From contig CADEDV010000003.1 in assembly GCA_902826165.1 (NCBI GenBank), positions 150,052 to 199,239 on the forward strand: a DNA stretch of 49,188 nt, given 5' to 3'. The position numbers and the translations under genes were made by a program. The notes beneath the pieces were generated by a model. It saw only the letters and a list, made by a program, of their open reading frames with translations. It was not told the DNA's origin and searched no databases. Within the stretch, counting starts at the first letter, position 1, and each line of letters starts with the position of its first letter. The DNA comes from an uncultured Bacteroidota bacterium. Its GTDB lineage: Bacteria; Bacteroidota; Bacteroidia; Chitinophagales; Chitinophagaceae. This document shows, in pieces, positions 7,727 through 19,700 of this stretch.

Positions 7727-10700
7727 ATGAGAAAACGCTTTACGGATGTTTTTCCTGCAAAACTGTTAGCATTACTTTTCGTTGGAATGTCTGTTGCTTG
7801 CCTGGAAATGGATGCACAAACAACAGTACAGATCGGAACTGGTACTGACTTCCCCGCCAGTACATTATATAGCCCGGTTTACAGGTTTTCAGCAACATCC
7901 ACCACCAATGGTTCCAGGAGTAATATTCTTTTCTTACAGTCTGAACTGGCAACCGCTGGTATCCCCGCCGGGGCTACTATTACAGCAGTGGAGTTCAATA
8001 AAGTAAATACCGACAATTTTGTTACCCCTGCCACGCATAGTATGTACATGGGTAATACATCCAATACGACCCTGCCTACCACCACTACATGGGCCTCAAT
8101 TCTTACCACTCATACGCAGGTGTTTACCAGTGCCAGCTTTAATCTTCCCGGAACAGCTGGATGGGTTACCTGGAATGTGACTCCATTTGTTTATACCGGC
8201 GGTGCATTAGAAATTGCTACAGAAACTGCGATGGCGGGAAATGGCGGGGCTACCGGCCCTTTTCAGTGGGAATACACCGCCTCCGTACCAACAGATCTGA
8301 TAGTTGGTGTGGCCAGTGCTACCGGTGCCACGCTGAATGGTACTGTGGCAACTTATAAACACCGCCCGAATATCAGGATAACTTACACAGGTGGTTCTGC
8401 CTGTACAGTACCGCCAACACCGGGTACTGTTATATTAAATCCAACAACTCCCGTGTGTAACGGTTTACCCGTATCACTTAACCTGACAGGTAACAGCGGA
8501 GGTTCAGGGCAAACCTATGAATGGCAGGTAGCACCTGTGGCTGCAGGCCCATTCGTTGCAGAAAGTGCTGTGCTGACATCTCCTTTTTATAATACCACTG
8601 CACCTAATGGTACATTATATTATCGCTGTGCAGTTACATGTAGTGGTAATACACAGTATTCTGATACGATCCCCGTTACTGGAAACGGACCTTTTGCTGC
8701 CGGCACTTATACTATTAATTCTGCACTGCCAACCGGCGGCACCAATTTTCAGAGTTTCGGTGACGCAGTGGCTGCACTGGCCTGTGGTATCACCGGGCCG
8801 GTGATCTTCAATGTGGATCCTCTTTCCGGACCCTATACCGAACAGGTAATTATAAATCCTGTTCCGGGTGCATCTTCTGTGAATACCATTACATTTAATG
8901 GTAATGGCCGTGTACTCCAGTTTACTTCTACCAATACAAATGAAAGAGCTGTTCTTAAACTCAATGGTGCCGATCACCTGGTTTTCGACAGTCTAACGAT
9001 TAATGCCACTGCAGCAGTCACTGCTGATTACGGTTTCGGCATCCAGTTATTAAATAATGCTGATTCAAATTTTGTCAGAAAATGTACGATCAATATTACC
9101 GATGCCTTTACCTCTACCAATCATGTGGGTATCTCCATCAGTGCCAGTGCCACATCTGCTACTGGCACCGGCAGCGCAGAATGTGATGACAACGAGTTTT
9201 CAGATAATATCATCACGGGGGGGTATTATGGGATAACCAATGTAGGCAGCTCTACCGTGGCCAACCAGCGGAATAAGTTTACCAGGAATATTATTAAGGA
9301 TTTTTATCTCTATGGTATTTATACCAACGGAACATTCAACAGTTTGATTGAAGGGAATGACTTTAGCCGACCTGCCAGGTCAAATATCTCGACCGGAACT
9401 GCTACTGCAATTTATTTCACGGGACTTAGCACCAATGCGCTGGTCAATGCGAATACAATACATGGCTTGTTGGATGTTGACCCGTCGAGCACCAATGATG
9501 TGTATGGCATTTATTTTACCGGCGTGGATGCACTTGCGGGACTGGAAAACAAAGTAACCAATAATGCTATTTATGACATAAAAAGCAATGGTACGATCTA
9601 TGCCTTATATAATAGCGGTTCTGATAATATATTCTATTATCACAATACGGTATCGCTTGATGATGCAGCAAGTACCACTTCGGAAGCAACCCGCGGATTT
9701 TTCCAAACTACTGCGGCTGCAGGTATTGAATTCAGGAATAACCTGATCACACTCCGGAGGGGCGGAACCGGCCAGATGCATGCTTTGTATTTTGCCACCG
9801 CCACTTCCACGATTGTTTCTAATAATAATAATGTATTCTTTAACCCGGCTGCAAATGTCAATTTCGGGTTCAGTACAGCCAACCAGGCTACACTTGGCGA
9901 GTGGCAAACAGCCACCACGCAAGATATTAATACATCTGTTATTAACCCGGGTTATGTGAACCTGGCCCTGGGTAACCTGCAGCCAACAGCAGCAGGTATG
10001 AATGATTTAGGTGCGGCATTAGGTGTAACAACAGATATTCTTGGTGCAGCACGAAGTGCCACCACTCCGGATATCGGAGCCTGGGAATTTAGTGTGGGCG
10101 GTTGTACAGCTCCGCCAACAGCCGGTGATGCCACTTCCAGCATTACTGTTCCGATTTGCCCGAATGAATTAGTGGCACTGGGCCTGGTAAATAATTCTTT
10201 TGGTACAGGACAAACCTATCAATGGCAAACAGCTACTTCGCTGGCAGGACCCTGGACGGACCTGAGCCCCGTACAGGTTATTCCCGGCTACAGTGTAAAT
10301 CCGACCACTACATTATTCTATCGTTGCGCTGTAACCTGTAGTGGCTCCACCACCTATTCAACACCGGTTGAAGTGGTGGTAAACGCTTTGTTCCCGGCCG
10401 GTACTTATACCATCAACAGTACTTTACCAACAGGCGGTATCAATTTCCAGAGTTTCAATGATGCCTATTTTGCACTTCGTTGTGGAATTGCCGGCCCTGT
10501 GGTATTTAATGTGGTAACCGGAACGGGCCCATATAATGAGCAAGTGATCATGGGCGAAGTACAGGGTACCTCTCAAACAAATACAGTTACCTGGAATGGT
10601 AATGGCGAAACCATTACGTTCCTTTCCACCAATACGAATGAAAGAGCTGTTTTCAAACTGAATGGCACCGACCATTTTATTTTTGACAGCCTGGTGGTGA

Positions 10701-13700
10701 TTCCCCAGGGTACACTGACCACTGAATATGGATTTGGTTTCCATCTTACCAATAATGCGGATTCCAATATTATCAGGAAATGTACCATTAACCTGAACAG
10801 TACATCCACATCCACCAATTATGCCGGTATCGTTTCCAGTGCGGGAACTACAGCAGTGGCAACAGGTACGAATGAAAGTGACGGTAACCTGTTTGAACAG
10901 AATACAATCAATGGAGGTTATTATGGTATCACTTCAGTGGGAAGTACCACTTCCGCAGTAGGCAATAACCAGATTTTGAATAACACGATCCGTGATTTCT
11001 ATTTCTATGGTATTTATCTCAGTGGCAACTTTAATACCCTCGTTGAAAAGAATAATATTTCAAGACCGGCCCGTACCAGTGTTTCCACCTGTTATGGCGT
11101 ATACCTTACCTCGCTTAATACATCGGTAAGAATTTCAAAGAACAGGATACATAATCCTTTTGGCGGAGCTCCTGCTTCTACCAGTGCATTTGGCGGTGTC
11201 TATATAACCGGTGTGGATGCACTGGCCGGTTTGGAGAATATAGTTAGTAACAATGCGATCTACAATATTAATGGTGCCGGTACACAGTATGGCTTGTACA
11301 ACAGCAGTTCTGATAATGTTTTCTATTATCACAATACGATTAACCTGGATGGTGCAGCTACTTCAACTAACGATACCTATGGTTTCTACCAGGTAACCAC
11401 GGCGTCTGGTATTGATCTTAAGAATAACCTGATTACAGTCAGCCGTAGTAACACTGGTGATAAATACTGTATGTATTTCTCAACTGCTGCCACCACTTTT
11501 ACCTCAAACTATAATGGGTTATTCGCAGATGCCACGAATGCATATGTAGGATACAACGGCACCAACCAGCCCACACTTATTGCGTGGCAGACTGCTTCCG
11601 CACAGGATGCAAATTCTGTGTATGGAAATCCATTCTACACAGATGCAGCTAATGGCAACCTGGAGCCCCGTTCACCTGTTCTTGATAATAAAGGAACACC
11701 GGTTACTGTTACCACAGATATAGAGGATGAAGCAAGAAGTGTAACAACACCTGACCCCGGTGCCTGGGAGTTTGCTGTACCACCTTGTACCACTCCGCCT
11801 GTGGCAGGAACTGCAACAGCCATTCCGAATACCGGTATCTGTCTTGGTACACTTGTCGATCTGAATCTTACAGGTAATTCATTTGGTTCGGGGCAAACCT
11901 ATCAATGGCAGTTTGCCACTTTAGCAGGTGGCCCTTATACCAACCTGGGTGATCCGCTGTTTTTCCCGGATACAACAATACTGGCAGCAGGCACCTTATG
12001 GTACCGTTGCGTGGTAACCTGCAGCGGACAGCCAGCTAACTCGGTACCGGTGCAGATTAATATGAACCCGCCTTTCCCGGCTGGTACTTACACTATTAAT
12101 AATACACAACCTACTACATGGCCCGGTGCAGGTGTGGGATCTAACTTCAATTCGTTCGTGGAAGCGGTAGCTGTGATGGAATGTGGTATAGACGGACCGG
12201 TAACCTTTAATGTAGCGGCTGGTACTTACACGGAACAAGTAAGAATGCATGCTATAACAGGAACATCAGCAACAAGTCGTGTAACATTCCAAAGTGCCAC
12301 AGGAGTTCCTTCTTCTGTAACATTAACTTATGATGCAACAGGCGCAACGAATTATGTTTTGCAACTTGACAGTGCCAGCTATATCACTTATCGGAACATG
12401 ACGATCACCGCAGTAAATACAACCAATGGCCGGGCTATTGATTTTGCTAATACTGCTTCTTATGACAGCATCGTGAATTGTGTGGTGAATGTACCTGCAT
12501 CCACCGCCACGGCTACTGCCATTGTGGGTATCCATGGAGTGGGACTTACGGGTTCAGACCTGGTGATAAAAGGTAATACAATAAATGGAGGTATGGCAGG
12601 TGTTTACCTGGCCGGATCGTCCACCACATTAGTTACCAGGAGAAACCTGGTTGACAGCAATACGGTTAATAATTCCTATTACTATGGTATTTATTGCTCC
12701 AATGCACAATTCAATACAGTGGCCAGGAATATTATTCCTGTAACACTGCCAAGGAATTCCACTTCTTACGGGATTTATCTTACGAATACGGATACAGCTT
12801 ACCAGGTCAACAGCAACCGGGTTACTATTACCGGAACAACTGCCACAGCTTACGGCATCTATCTTACAGGTTGTGCTGCTGAAGCCAATACGGCCAGTGT
12901 TTCCCGAAATACGGTGGTGGCCAATTCAGGAATCACCGGCAGTTTGTATGGTATTTACCAAACAACTTCACAGGGGAACTATACAGTCAATAATGTCATT
13001 GATATAGCAAGCACATCCGCCACTGCTTACGGATTGTATTCCACCGGTGGTAATGGGATCAAATATTATAACAACAGCGTTCAGAATGGAAGTGCTGCTG
13101 CTGCCACCACCAATGCAGCAGCCTATATTAGCCATACCACATCAACAGTTGATGTAGGTGATATCCTCAACAACGTGTTCTCACATACAGGAGGCGGTTA
13201 TGCAGTTAACTATGTGAATGTGTTGAATATCTATTCGGATTTCAACATGTTCTATACCGCCGGTGCTAATTTTATCCGTCAGAATACAACCAATTATGCC
13301 ACTCTGCAGGCCTGGAGAGATGCAGAGTCATGGGATTTGAATTCCATTGTGTATCAGCCGGCATTTATTGCAGGTACCTTAGAACCCGACCCGGCCAATG
13401 CCAACTCCTGGGCCATGCATGGACGTGGTGTACAGATAACAGATAATGCAGCTGATATAAATGGCAACCCAAGACCTACTACCTTGTTGACCGGTGTTCC
13501 GGATCTTGGTGCCTATGAATTTTTACCAACAGTACAGCCACCCGTATTACCTGCCACACCGGCTGTTCCTGCAGCAGGAACAACACAGGTATTTATGTTT
13601 GGTACAGATACTGTTCAGAAAATAGCCTGGAACCCGGCATCCACTGTTCCGTCAAACGTAGAAGTAAGGAGATATTCCGGTATCATTCCGCCGGGATTGG

Positions 13701-16700
13701 CAACGGGCCAGGAGTCCATGTATTTCTATACGGATGTTGATTATACTGGTGCTGCTCCAAGCAGCTTCAATATGCAGCAGTTCTATATTGATCCGTGGAT
13801 GAGAGATATTCCAAGCGAACCAACCGTGAAAATGGGAAGAACAAATGCTTCCGCAGCATGGTTTGTTTCATCCAATAGTTCAGTACATACCTTCTATAAT
13901 GTGATAACCGAAGAAAACCTCAGCTTCCTGGATAAATTTACCGGGATGACTGATGGAGTGGCCCCGCCTGACGGAACAATCGTTTCAACAGATACATCCA
14001 ACAGGGGCCGCCGTTTCTGGGTAGGCTATGGTCACCATTCGTTCTTTGATGCCAACTCACAAAGCATGGTATTATACCTGAGTGCTGAAGATGCAGCCAA
14101 TGTGACTGTAAAAGTGAATGGCACCAACTGGCAGCGTAACTATGCTATACCGGCAAATACCGTTCGTGTAAGTGACCTGATACCCAAAGCAGGCCTTGCT
14201 GATGCAAGACTGAAAGACGAAGGTTTATTCAATACGGGTATCAGTATTGAGAGTGATGTACCTGTTGTCGTGTATGCTCATATCTATGCGGGCCTGAACT
14301 CGGGGGCCACCATGTTATTGCCGGTGGGAACATACGGTTATGAATACACGTCGCTGAACTCAGCACAGTTTTATCCCACCGAAGGAGATGGGCCGCATTC
14401 CTGGTTCTATGCAATAGCAGACAGGGATAGTACTTTAATTGAGATCACTCCCTCACAAGCGACTAAAGGCGGAAGACCTGCCGGTGTGCCATTCCAGGTG
14501 TACCTGAATAAAGGACAAGTATATAACGTACTGGGCGTCTATTCAAATACCGGTGGCGGATTTACCGGGGTGGATATGTCGGGAAGTACGATCAAGTCAA
14601 TACCAAATGCCAGCGGAAAATGTTACCCGATCGCAGTGTTCTCAGGCAGCAGCCGTACTTCATTGTGCAATGATTTCGGAGGTGATAACCTGATACAGCA
14701 GGTATTCCCGAACCAGGCATGGGGTACCAGATACCTGACATTCGGTACTGCAAAATCCGGTGCTTTCCCCACTACGTATAACTCTAATAAGTGGAGGATA
14801 CTGGTAAAGGATCCGGCTACCGTGGTCAGAAGAAACGGTGTTATCATTAACCCTGCAACATTAGTAGTGCCGGGTAACTATTATGAATTTGGTATTACGC
14901 AGGGAGATGGTCCTTCCACTTCCAGTTATATTGAAGCGGATCAGCCCATCATGGTGGCACAATACATGATCTCATTAAACGGTGCCGATTGCGGTCTTGC
15001 TGCCCCTACCGGCTTAAGCGATCCCGAGATGATGTATATCAGCCCGATTGAGCAGGGAATTAAGAAAGCCGTGTTCTATAATACCGATGTGTCGAATATT
15101 GATGCGAACTATATCAATGTGATCATTCCGACAGCGGGACTCGCTTCGCTGACCATTGATGGTATCAATACATTTACAGATGTATTTGCACATCCGCAAT
15201 TAGCCGGTTACTCCTGTGTGCGTCATAACCTTCCGGCGGCCGCAGGCCAGCATATCATACAAAGTGATTCCATATTTACAGCCATCACCTATGGTATGGG
15301 CAGTGAAGAAAGTTATGGCTACAATGCAGGAACATTGGTGAAAAACCTGACTGCTATTCCTTCTTTCAACAATGTGTTCAATACAGGAAGTTTAAGCACT
15401 TATACCTGTAAAGGAACACCATTCAGGTTAAGCGTACAGATATCTGTGAAACCAACGCAAATGATCTGGAACCTGAGCCAGGTGCCCAACATTACACCTA
15501 ATGCAGATATCACACAGGTGAATCCTGTTCCTACCGATTCGGTAACAGTGAACGGTAAGAAGTTTTATACCTATGTCTTGTCGCAGCAATATACGTTTAC
15601 CGAAGTGGGCAACTTCAATGTGCCGATCCAGATATTCCATCCAAGCATAGAAGGTTGCAACGGTTCTTACGAGATCACTTTGCCTGTGGCTGTTATCCCC
15701 GCACCGGTTTCTGATTTTACCGTAACCGGCAGCGGATGCGTAAACGATCTGCTTTCTTTCAGCGGAACAACAACAACAGCCAATGCGGTTCCTGTTAATC
15801 AATGGACATGGGAATTTGGTGACACGAACATTGGAGCAGGACAAAATGTGACGCATACCTATACTGCACCCGGTACTTATAATGTGAAACTGAGAGGTAT
15901 TGCCGATGATGGTTGTATTGGGGATACCACGAAGCCGGTGGTAATTAATCCAAGACCTGTCGTACGCATTACTGAAGACACAGTCTATGTATGTAATAAT
16001 GCAAGTGCCACTTTCACCGTGGAAAACCCGGTGCAGGATGTTACTTACAACTGGTATAATGCCGGAACAGGCGGTGCCCTGATCGGAACAGGTACCACGT
16101 TTGTGCTGAACAACGTAACCGGCTTTGTAAATGTTTACCTCGAAGGAGTGCAATCCGGTTGTAACAGTGTGATAAGAGACACTGCTACTGCAGGAGTGTT
16201 ACCAACACTGGCAGTACCAACCGTAGTGGTTGATTCTGTATCCATCAATACTATTGTATTCCGGTGGAATGCCGTAGCAGGTGCTGCCGGCTACGAAGTA
16301 TCAGTGAATGGCGGCGCCACCTGGACCGTTCCTTCATCTGGTGCGCAGGGATTGACCCATACGGTAACAGGATTGCCATTAGGTACCAGTGTAACATTGG
16401 AAGTAAGAGCAATTGGTGGTTGTCTGCCATCTGTTTCTCAACCGGTAACCGGGCAAACCATCACTGACCAGGTCTATATACCCAATGCATTTACACCCAA
16501 CGGAGACGGGTTAAATGATGTGCTGAGAGTATACAGTAATGTGATCAGGCAAATGCGTTTCGTGGTCTTTAACCAGTGGGGAGAGAAGATCTTTGAAAGC
16601 ACCAGCCAGCTGACCGCATGGGACGGCAGCCACAAGGGTAAGCCGCAACCATCGGGTGTGTATATGTATGTATGTGATATCACCTTGAACACCGGTGAAC

Positions 16701-16738
16701 GCATACAACGGAAAGGAGCTATTAACCTGGTGAGGTAA
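7727..16738 (+). CDS. Giant T9SS-secreted surface protein, three Ig/beta-helix modules, IgGFc-binding-type domain, type B sorting domain (3003 aa)
   Basis: After a signal peptide (about 1-31) and an N-terminal domain to about 220 come three tandem ~565-residue modules starting near 221, 791 and 1352. Each has a Cys-containing Ig-like domain (GQTYQWQ, YRCAVTCSG) followed by a right-handed beta-helix rich in NTI.GGYYGI-type turns. From about 2089 to 2545 there is an IgGFc-binding-type domain (GRRFWVGYGHHSF...YISPIEQGIKK), then a PKD domain near 2662-2744, a fibronectin-III-like domain near 2826-2912, and a gliding-type (type B) sorting domain at 2915-3003 (IPNAFTPNGDGLND). Proteins of this build are exported by T9SS and displayed on the surface as SprB-like or adhesive proteins. 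The ATG at 7727 is supported by the signal peptide. Ligand and exact role are unknown. Confidence 0.9.
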   Translation: MRKRFTDVFPAKLLALLFVGMSVACLEMDAQTTVQIGTGTDFPASTLYSPVYRFSATSTTNGSRSNILFLQSELATAGIPAGATITAVEFNKVNTDNFVTPATHSMYMGNTSNTTLPTTTTWASILTTHTQVFTSASFNLPGTAGWVTWNVTPFVYTGGALEIATETAMAGNGGATGPFQWEYTASVPTDLIVGVASATGATLNGTVATYKHRPNIRITYTGGSACTVPPTPGTVILNPTTPVCNGLPVSLNLTGNSGGSGQTYEWQVAPVAAGPFVAESAVLTSPFYNTTAPNGTLYYRCAVTCSGNTQYSDTIPVTGNGPFAAGTYTINSALPTGGTNFQSFGDAVAALACGITGPVIFNVDPLSGPYTEQVIINPVPGASSVNTITFNGNGRVLQFTSTNTNERAVLKLNGADHLVFDSLTINATAAVTADYGFGIQLLNNADSNFVRKCTINITDAFTSTNHVGISISASATSATGTGSAECDDNEFSDNIITGGYYGITNVGSSTVANQRNKFTRNIIKDFYLYGIYTNGTFNSLIEGNDFSRPARSNISTGTATAIYFTGLSTNALVNANTIHGLLDVDPSSTNDVYGIYFTGVDALAGLENKVTNNAIYDIKSNGTIYALYNSGSDNIFYYHNTVSLDDAASTTSEATRGFFQTTAAAGIEFRNNLITLRRGGTGQMHALYFATATSTIVSNNNNVFFNPAANVNFGFSTANQATLGEWQTATTQDINTSVINPGYVNLALGNLQPTAAGMNDLGAALGVTTDILGAARSATTPDIGAWEFSVGGCTAPPTAGDATSSITVPICPNELVALGLVNNSFGTGQTYQWQTATSLAGPWTDLSPVQVIPGYSVNPTTTLFYRCAVTCSGSTTYSTPVEVVVNALFPAGTYTINSTLPTGGINFQSFNDAYFALRCGIAGPVVFNVVTGTGPYNEQVIMGEVQGTSQTNTVTWNGNGETITFLSTNTNERAVFKLNGTDHFIFDSLVVIPQGTLTTEYGFGFHLTNNADSNIIRKCTINLNSTSTSTNYAGIVSSAGTTAVATGTNESDGNLFEQNTINGGYYGITSVGSTTSAVGNNQILNNTIRDFYFYGIYLSGNFNTLVEKNNISRPARTSVSTCYGVYLTSLNTSVRISKNRIHNPFGGAPASTSAFGGVYITGVDALAGLENIVSNNAIYNINGAGTQYGLYNSSSDNVFYYHNTINLDGAATSTNDTYGFYQVTTASGIDLKNNLITVSRSNTGDKYCMYFSTAATTFTSNYNGLFADATNAYVGYNGTNQPTLIAWQTASAQDANSVYGNPFYTDAANGNLEPRSPVLDNKGTPVTVTTDIEDEARSVTTPDPGAWEFAVPPCTTPPVAGTATAIPNTGICLGTLVDLNLTGNSFGSGQTYQWQFATLAGGPYTNLGDPLFFPDTTILAAGTLWYRCVVTCSGQPANSVPVQINMNPPFPAGTYTINNTQPTTWPGAGVGSNFNSFVEAVAVMECGIDGPVTFNVAAGTYTEQVRMHAITGTSATSRVTFQSATGVPSSVTLTYDATGATNYVLQLDSASYITYRNMTITAVNTTNGRAIDFANTASYDSIVNCVVNVPASTATATAIVGIHGVGLTGSDLVIKGNTINGGMAGVYLAGSSTTLVTRRNLVDSNTVNNSYYYGIYCSNAQFNTVARNIIPVTLPRNSTSYGIYLTNTDTAYQVNSNRVTITGTTATAYGIYLTGCAAEANTASVSRNTVVANSGITGSLYGIYQTTSQGNYTVNNVIDIASTSATAYGLYSTGGNGIKYYNNSVQNGSAAAATTNAAAYISHTTSTVDVGDILNNVFSHTGGGYAVNYVNVLNIYSDFNMFYTAGANFIRQNTTNYATLQAWRDAESWDLNSIVYQPAFIAGTLEPDPANANSWAMHGRGVQITDNAADINGNPRPTTLLTGVPDLGAYEFLPTVQPPVLPATPAVPAAGTTQVFMFGTDTVQKIAWNPASTVPSNVEVRRYSGIIPPGLATGQESMYFYTDVDYTGAAPSSFNMQQFYIDPWMRDIPSEPTVKMGRTNASAAWFVSSNSSVHTFYNVITEENLSFLDKFTGMTDGVAPPDGTIVSTDTSNRGRRFWVGYGHHSFFDANSQSMVLYLSAEDAANVTVKVNGTNWQRNYAIPANTVRVSDLIPKAGLADARLKDEGLFNTGISIESDVPVVVYAHIYAGLNSGATMLLPVGTYGYEYTSLNSAQFYPTEGDGPHSWFYAIADRDSTLIEITPSQATKGGRPAGVPFQVYLNKGQVYNVLGVYSNTGGGFTGVDMSGSTIKSIPNASGKCYPIAVFSGSSRTSLCNDFGGDNLIQQVFPNQAWGTRYLTFGTAKSGAFPTTYNSNKWRILVKDPATVVRRNGVIINPATLVVPGNYYEFGITQGDGPSTSSYIEADQPIMVAQYMISLNGADCGLAAPTGLSDPEMMYISPIEQGIKKAVFYNTDVSNIDANYINVIIPTAGLASLTIDGINTFTDVFAHPQLAGYSCVRHNLPAAAGQHIIQSDSIFTAITYGMGSEESYGYNAGTLVKNLTAIPSFNNVFNTGSLSTYTCKGTPFRLSVQISVKPTQMIWNLSQVPNITPNADITQVNPVPTDSVTVNGKKFYTYVLSQQYTFTEVGNFNVPIQIFHPSIEGCNGSYEITLPVAVIPAPVSDFTVTGSGCVNDLLSFSGTTTTANAVPVNQWTWEFGDTNIGAGQNVTHTYTAPGTYNVKLRGIADDGCIGDTTKPVVINPRPVVRITEDTVYVCNNASATFTVENPVQDVTYNWYNAGTGGALIGTGTTFVLNNVTGFVNVYLEGVQSGCNSVIRDTATAGVLPTLAVPTVVVDSVSINTIVFRWNAVAGAAGYEVSVNGGATWTVPSSGAQGLTHTVTGLPLGTSVTLEVRAIGGCLPSVSQPVTGQTITDQVYIPNAFTPNGDGLNDVLRVYSNVIRQMRFVVFNQWGEKIFESTSQLTAWDGSHKGKPQPSGVYMYVCDITLNTGERIQRKGAINLVR
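8387..13530 (+). repeat. Three tandem ~1.7-kb coding modules inside the 3003-aa protein gene
   Basis: Units begin at about 8387, 10097 and 11780. Units 1 and 2 are about 1710 and 1683 bp; unit 3 is a little longer and more diverged. Shared protein landmarks are PP..G....C at the start, GTYTIN followed by NF.SF, NERAV.KLNG (units 1 and 2), and a closing DIGAWEF/DPGAWEF/DLGAYEF. This is intragenic duplication that has since diverged. Confidence 0.85.
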
Positions 16739-16762
16739 ATAAATGATAACGTACCGCTGATA

Positions 16763-19700
16763 ATGAAAAGGAATACACATATATTAATTACTGTCTGCCT
16801 GTTATTCACAGGCTGGTTGGAAGGGTTTGCACAAAACCTTTCCAACCGGGGCAGGGAGTTCTGGGTGGGATACGGGCATCACCAGTTTATGGAGCCTGGA
16901 CAACCCAATAGCCAGGAAATGGTACTGTATTTCAGTGCCGAACCTGGACAGGCTGCCAATGTTACTGTCACTGCAAGAGGAAGAACGGCAACACAGGTAA
17001 CCAATTATGTTGTGCCTGCCGGAACCGTCATTGCGTCGAACTATATGCCGAAATCCGGGCCCAATGATACAAGATTGTATGATGTACCCCCGACTTTTGG
17101 TGGTAATGGCGGAGAGGGAACATTTAATATGTCGGTACATATTGAAAGTGATGTGCCAATTGTAGCCTATGCTCATACATTTGGTTCCGCATCATCAGGA
17201 GCTACAATGCTGATGCCTGTAGAAACTTATGGGTATAGTTATGTTTCAATTAACAGCAGGCAATCTTATGCTAATAATTGTTTCAGTTGGGCTTATGTTG
17301 TTGCGAGCCATGATAATACGGTAGTGGAAATTATTCCCTCCGTACTTACAAGGCTAAATAAGCCGGCCGGTGTTCCATTTACTGTCACTTTAAACAAAGG
17401 CCAGATATACCAGGTCATCGGTGCCAATCCTACCAACGGAGCAGATGCACTCGAAGTTTCAGGTACAAAGTTCCGGTCAATTGCAAATGCTGCAGGAGAT
17501 TGTTACCCTGTTGCTGTTTTTTCCGGCAGCAGCAGAACAAGAAATCCTTTTGCCTGCGGCAGTAACGGCGGAGATAATGACAACCAGCAATGTTTTCCGA
17601 CACAGGCCTGGGGGAAAAGATACCTGACAGCGCCTACATCAAGATCAACGGCGGCAAACCAGTTTATGACCAATGCATACAAGGTGTTGGTTAACGATCC
17701 TGCAACTGTTGTAACGAGAAATGGTATTCCATTAACTGGTCTTCAGCAAAACAGTTTTTATTATTTTGAAAGCACAACCGCAGATTATATAGTATCAAAT
17801 AAACCAGTTATGGTAGCCCAGTTTATGACTGGTGGGGCAGGATGTATGGGAGGTGGTGTTGGCGATCCGGAAATGATTTATATAAGCCCGATTGAACAAG
17901 GCATTAAACGAATTGGATTTTACCGAAATACAAGAGAATCGATCACTACCAATTACCTGACATTGATCATTCCAAATAATGGTGTTCCTTCATTACGGAT
18001 AGATGGCAGCCCCGCATTTGATCATTCGTATCTTCATCCGCAATTGACGGGTTACACAGTAGTGGTAAAGAGATGGGCGCCTTCCGCACAAGCACAGGCA
18101 ATAGTAACCAGCGATTCTGCATTTACTGCTATCACTTATGGATTAGGAAGTGTGGAAAGCTATGGTTACAATGCCGGAACACTTATCAATAACCTCAATG
18201 CAATTAGTTCTATTCAGAATATTCCCGATCCAACCGTGCAGGAACATCCTTATTCCTGCACCGGTACGCCTGTCAGGTTATCAGTACTGATGGCGTATCA
18301 GCCCACCCGCATTGACTGGTTGCTGAGCCAGTTAGGTGCTGATTTAACGCCTAATACTGATATAATTGATAATGCCCCTGTTTTAAGCGGCACAACAGTG
18401 GTGAATGGCATCACCTATTACAAATACAGCTTGCCCGGCACTTATGTATTTAATACGGCTGATACTTTTTATTTACCCGTTAATGGTTATCATCCCAGTA
18501 TTGAGAATTGTTATAACAGGGAGAATTTCAGGATACCTGTAATTGTAAAAGAAAAACCGGTGGCGGATTTTTCAGTTTCGCACAGCGGTTGCACACTTGA
18601 CCCGGCTACTTTTACCGGCCCGGCCACAACAACGAATGGTTATACCCTGAACCAGTATAACTGGACATTTCCGGGACCGGTCAATTACAACGGGCAGGTA
18701 CAAACACAAACACTGCCACCCGGAATACACAGTATTAACCTGGCAGTTGTAACTGCAGATGGTTGTGCAAGTGATACCACCAAACAAGTAACTATCTATG
18801 ATAAACCCCCGGGTGATTTTGAAGTTACACCCGCTGCCTTATGCCAGGGGCAATCCTTTATGCTCAATGATACTTCATCTGCTGCCATTGCCGTCAATGA
18901 ATGGTACTGGGATTTTGGAAACGGGGATGTACAAACAATCACAACAGGCCCGACCGTTACGTATACCTATCCGGCCTATGGGACTTATACCATAAAACAT
19001 GTGGCCCGTTCCAGTGCCAGCTGTGTCAGTGATACCATCAGCAGGGTGGTTACCGTGTATGCAAAACCAACCGTATCCTTTACTAATGATGCTGCGGGTT
19101 GTCTCGATCCTTCCGGGCTGGTACAATTTAGCGGAACGGCTTCAGCAGCCGACGGGCAAACAATAACTTCCTATGCCTGGAATTTTGGTGATCCGAATGC
19201 CAATGCGGGTAACCCCAATACATCCGTATTACAAAATCCTTCTCATAATTACCAGCAGGGAACTTATAATATCAGCTTTACGGCTACTACCGCTAACGGT
19301 TGTACCAAAGATTCTGTTGAAACCATCACATTTAATATTAAACCTGCCCTGGCCTATCCTGCATTGACCGCAGTATGTGAAAATACAGCACCGGTGTCAC
19401 TGGCAACGGCTTCTGTTACCAATGCAGTTCCGGGTACAGGTGTTTACCAGGGACCTGGTACCAATGCTGCCGGCATGTTTGACCCGGCAGTGGCAGGATA
19501 TGGCACTCATACCATCTGGTATAAGTTTACCACGGTGGCCAACTGTATTGATTCTATTTCCCAAACCATACAGGTGAATGCCAGGCCGAGAGCAACATTT
19601 ACAATCCCGGCCAGCGGATGTTTACCAGCTAACGGGCAGGTATTGTTCAATAATACAAGTACTATACCCGACGGGCAAACGATGAGCTGGTTATGGAATT

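Noticed and set aside
15428-16153. 241-codon open frame on the minus strand
   Set aside because: It lies fully inside the 3003-aa protein gene, opposite the PKD region, and its translation is rich in His, Cys and Arg with no domain or signal; it is a shadow of the real frame.
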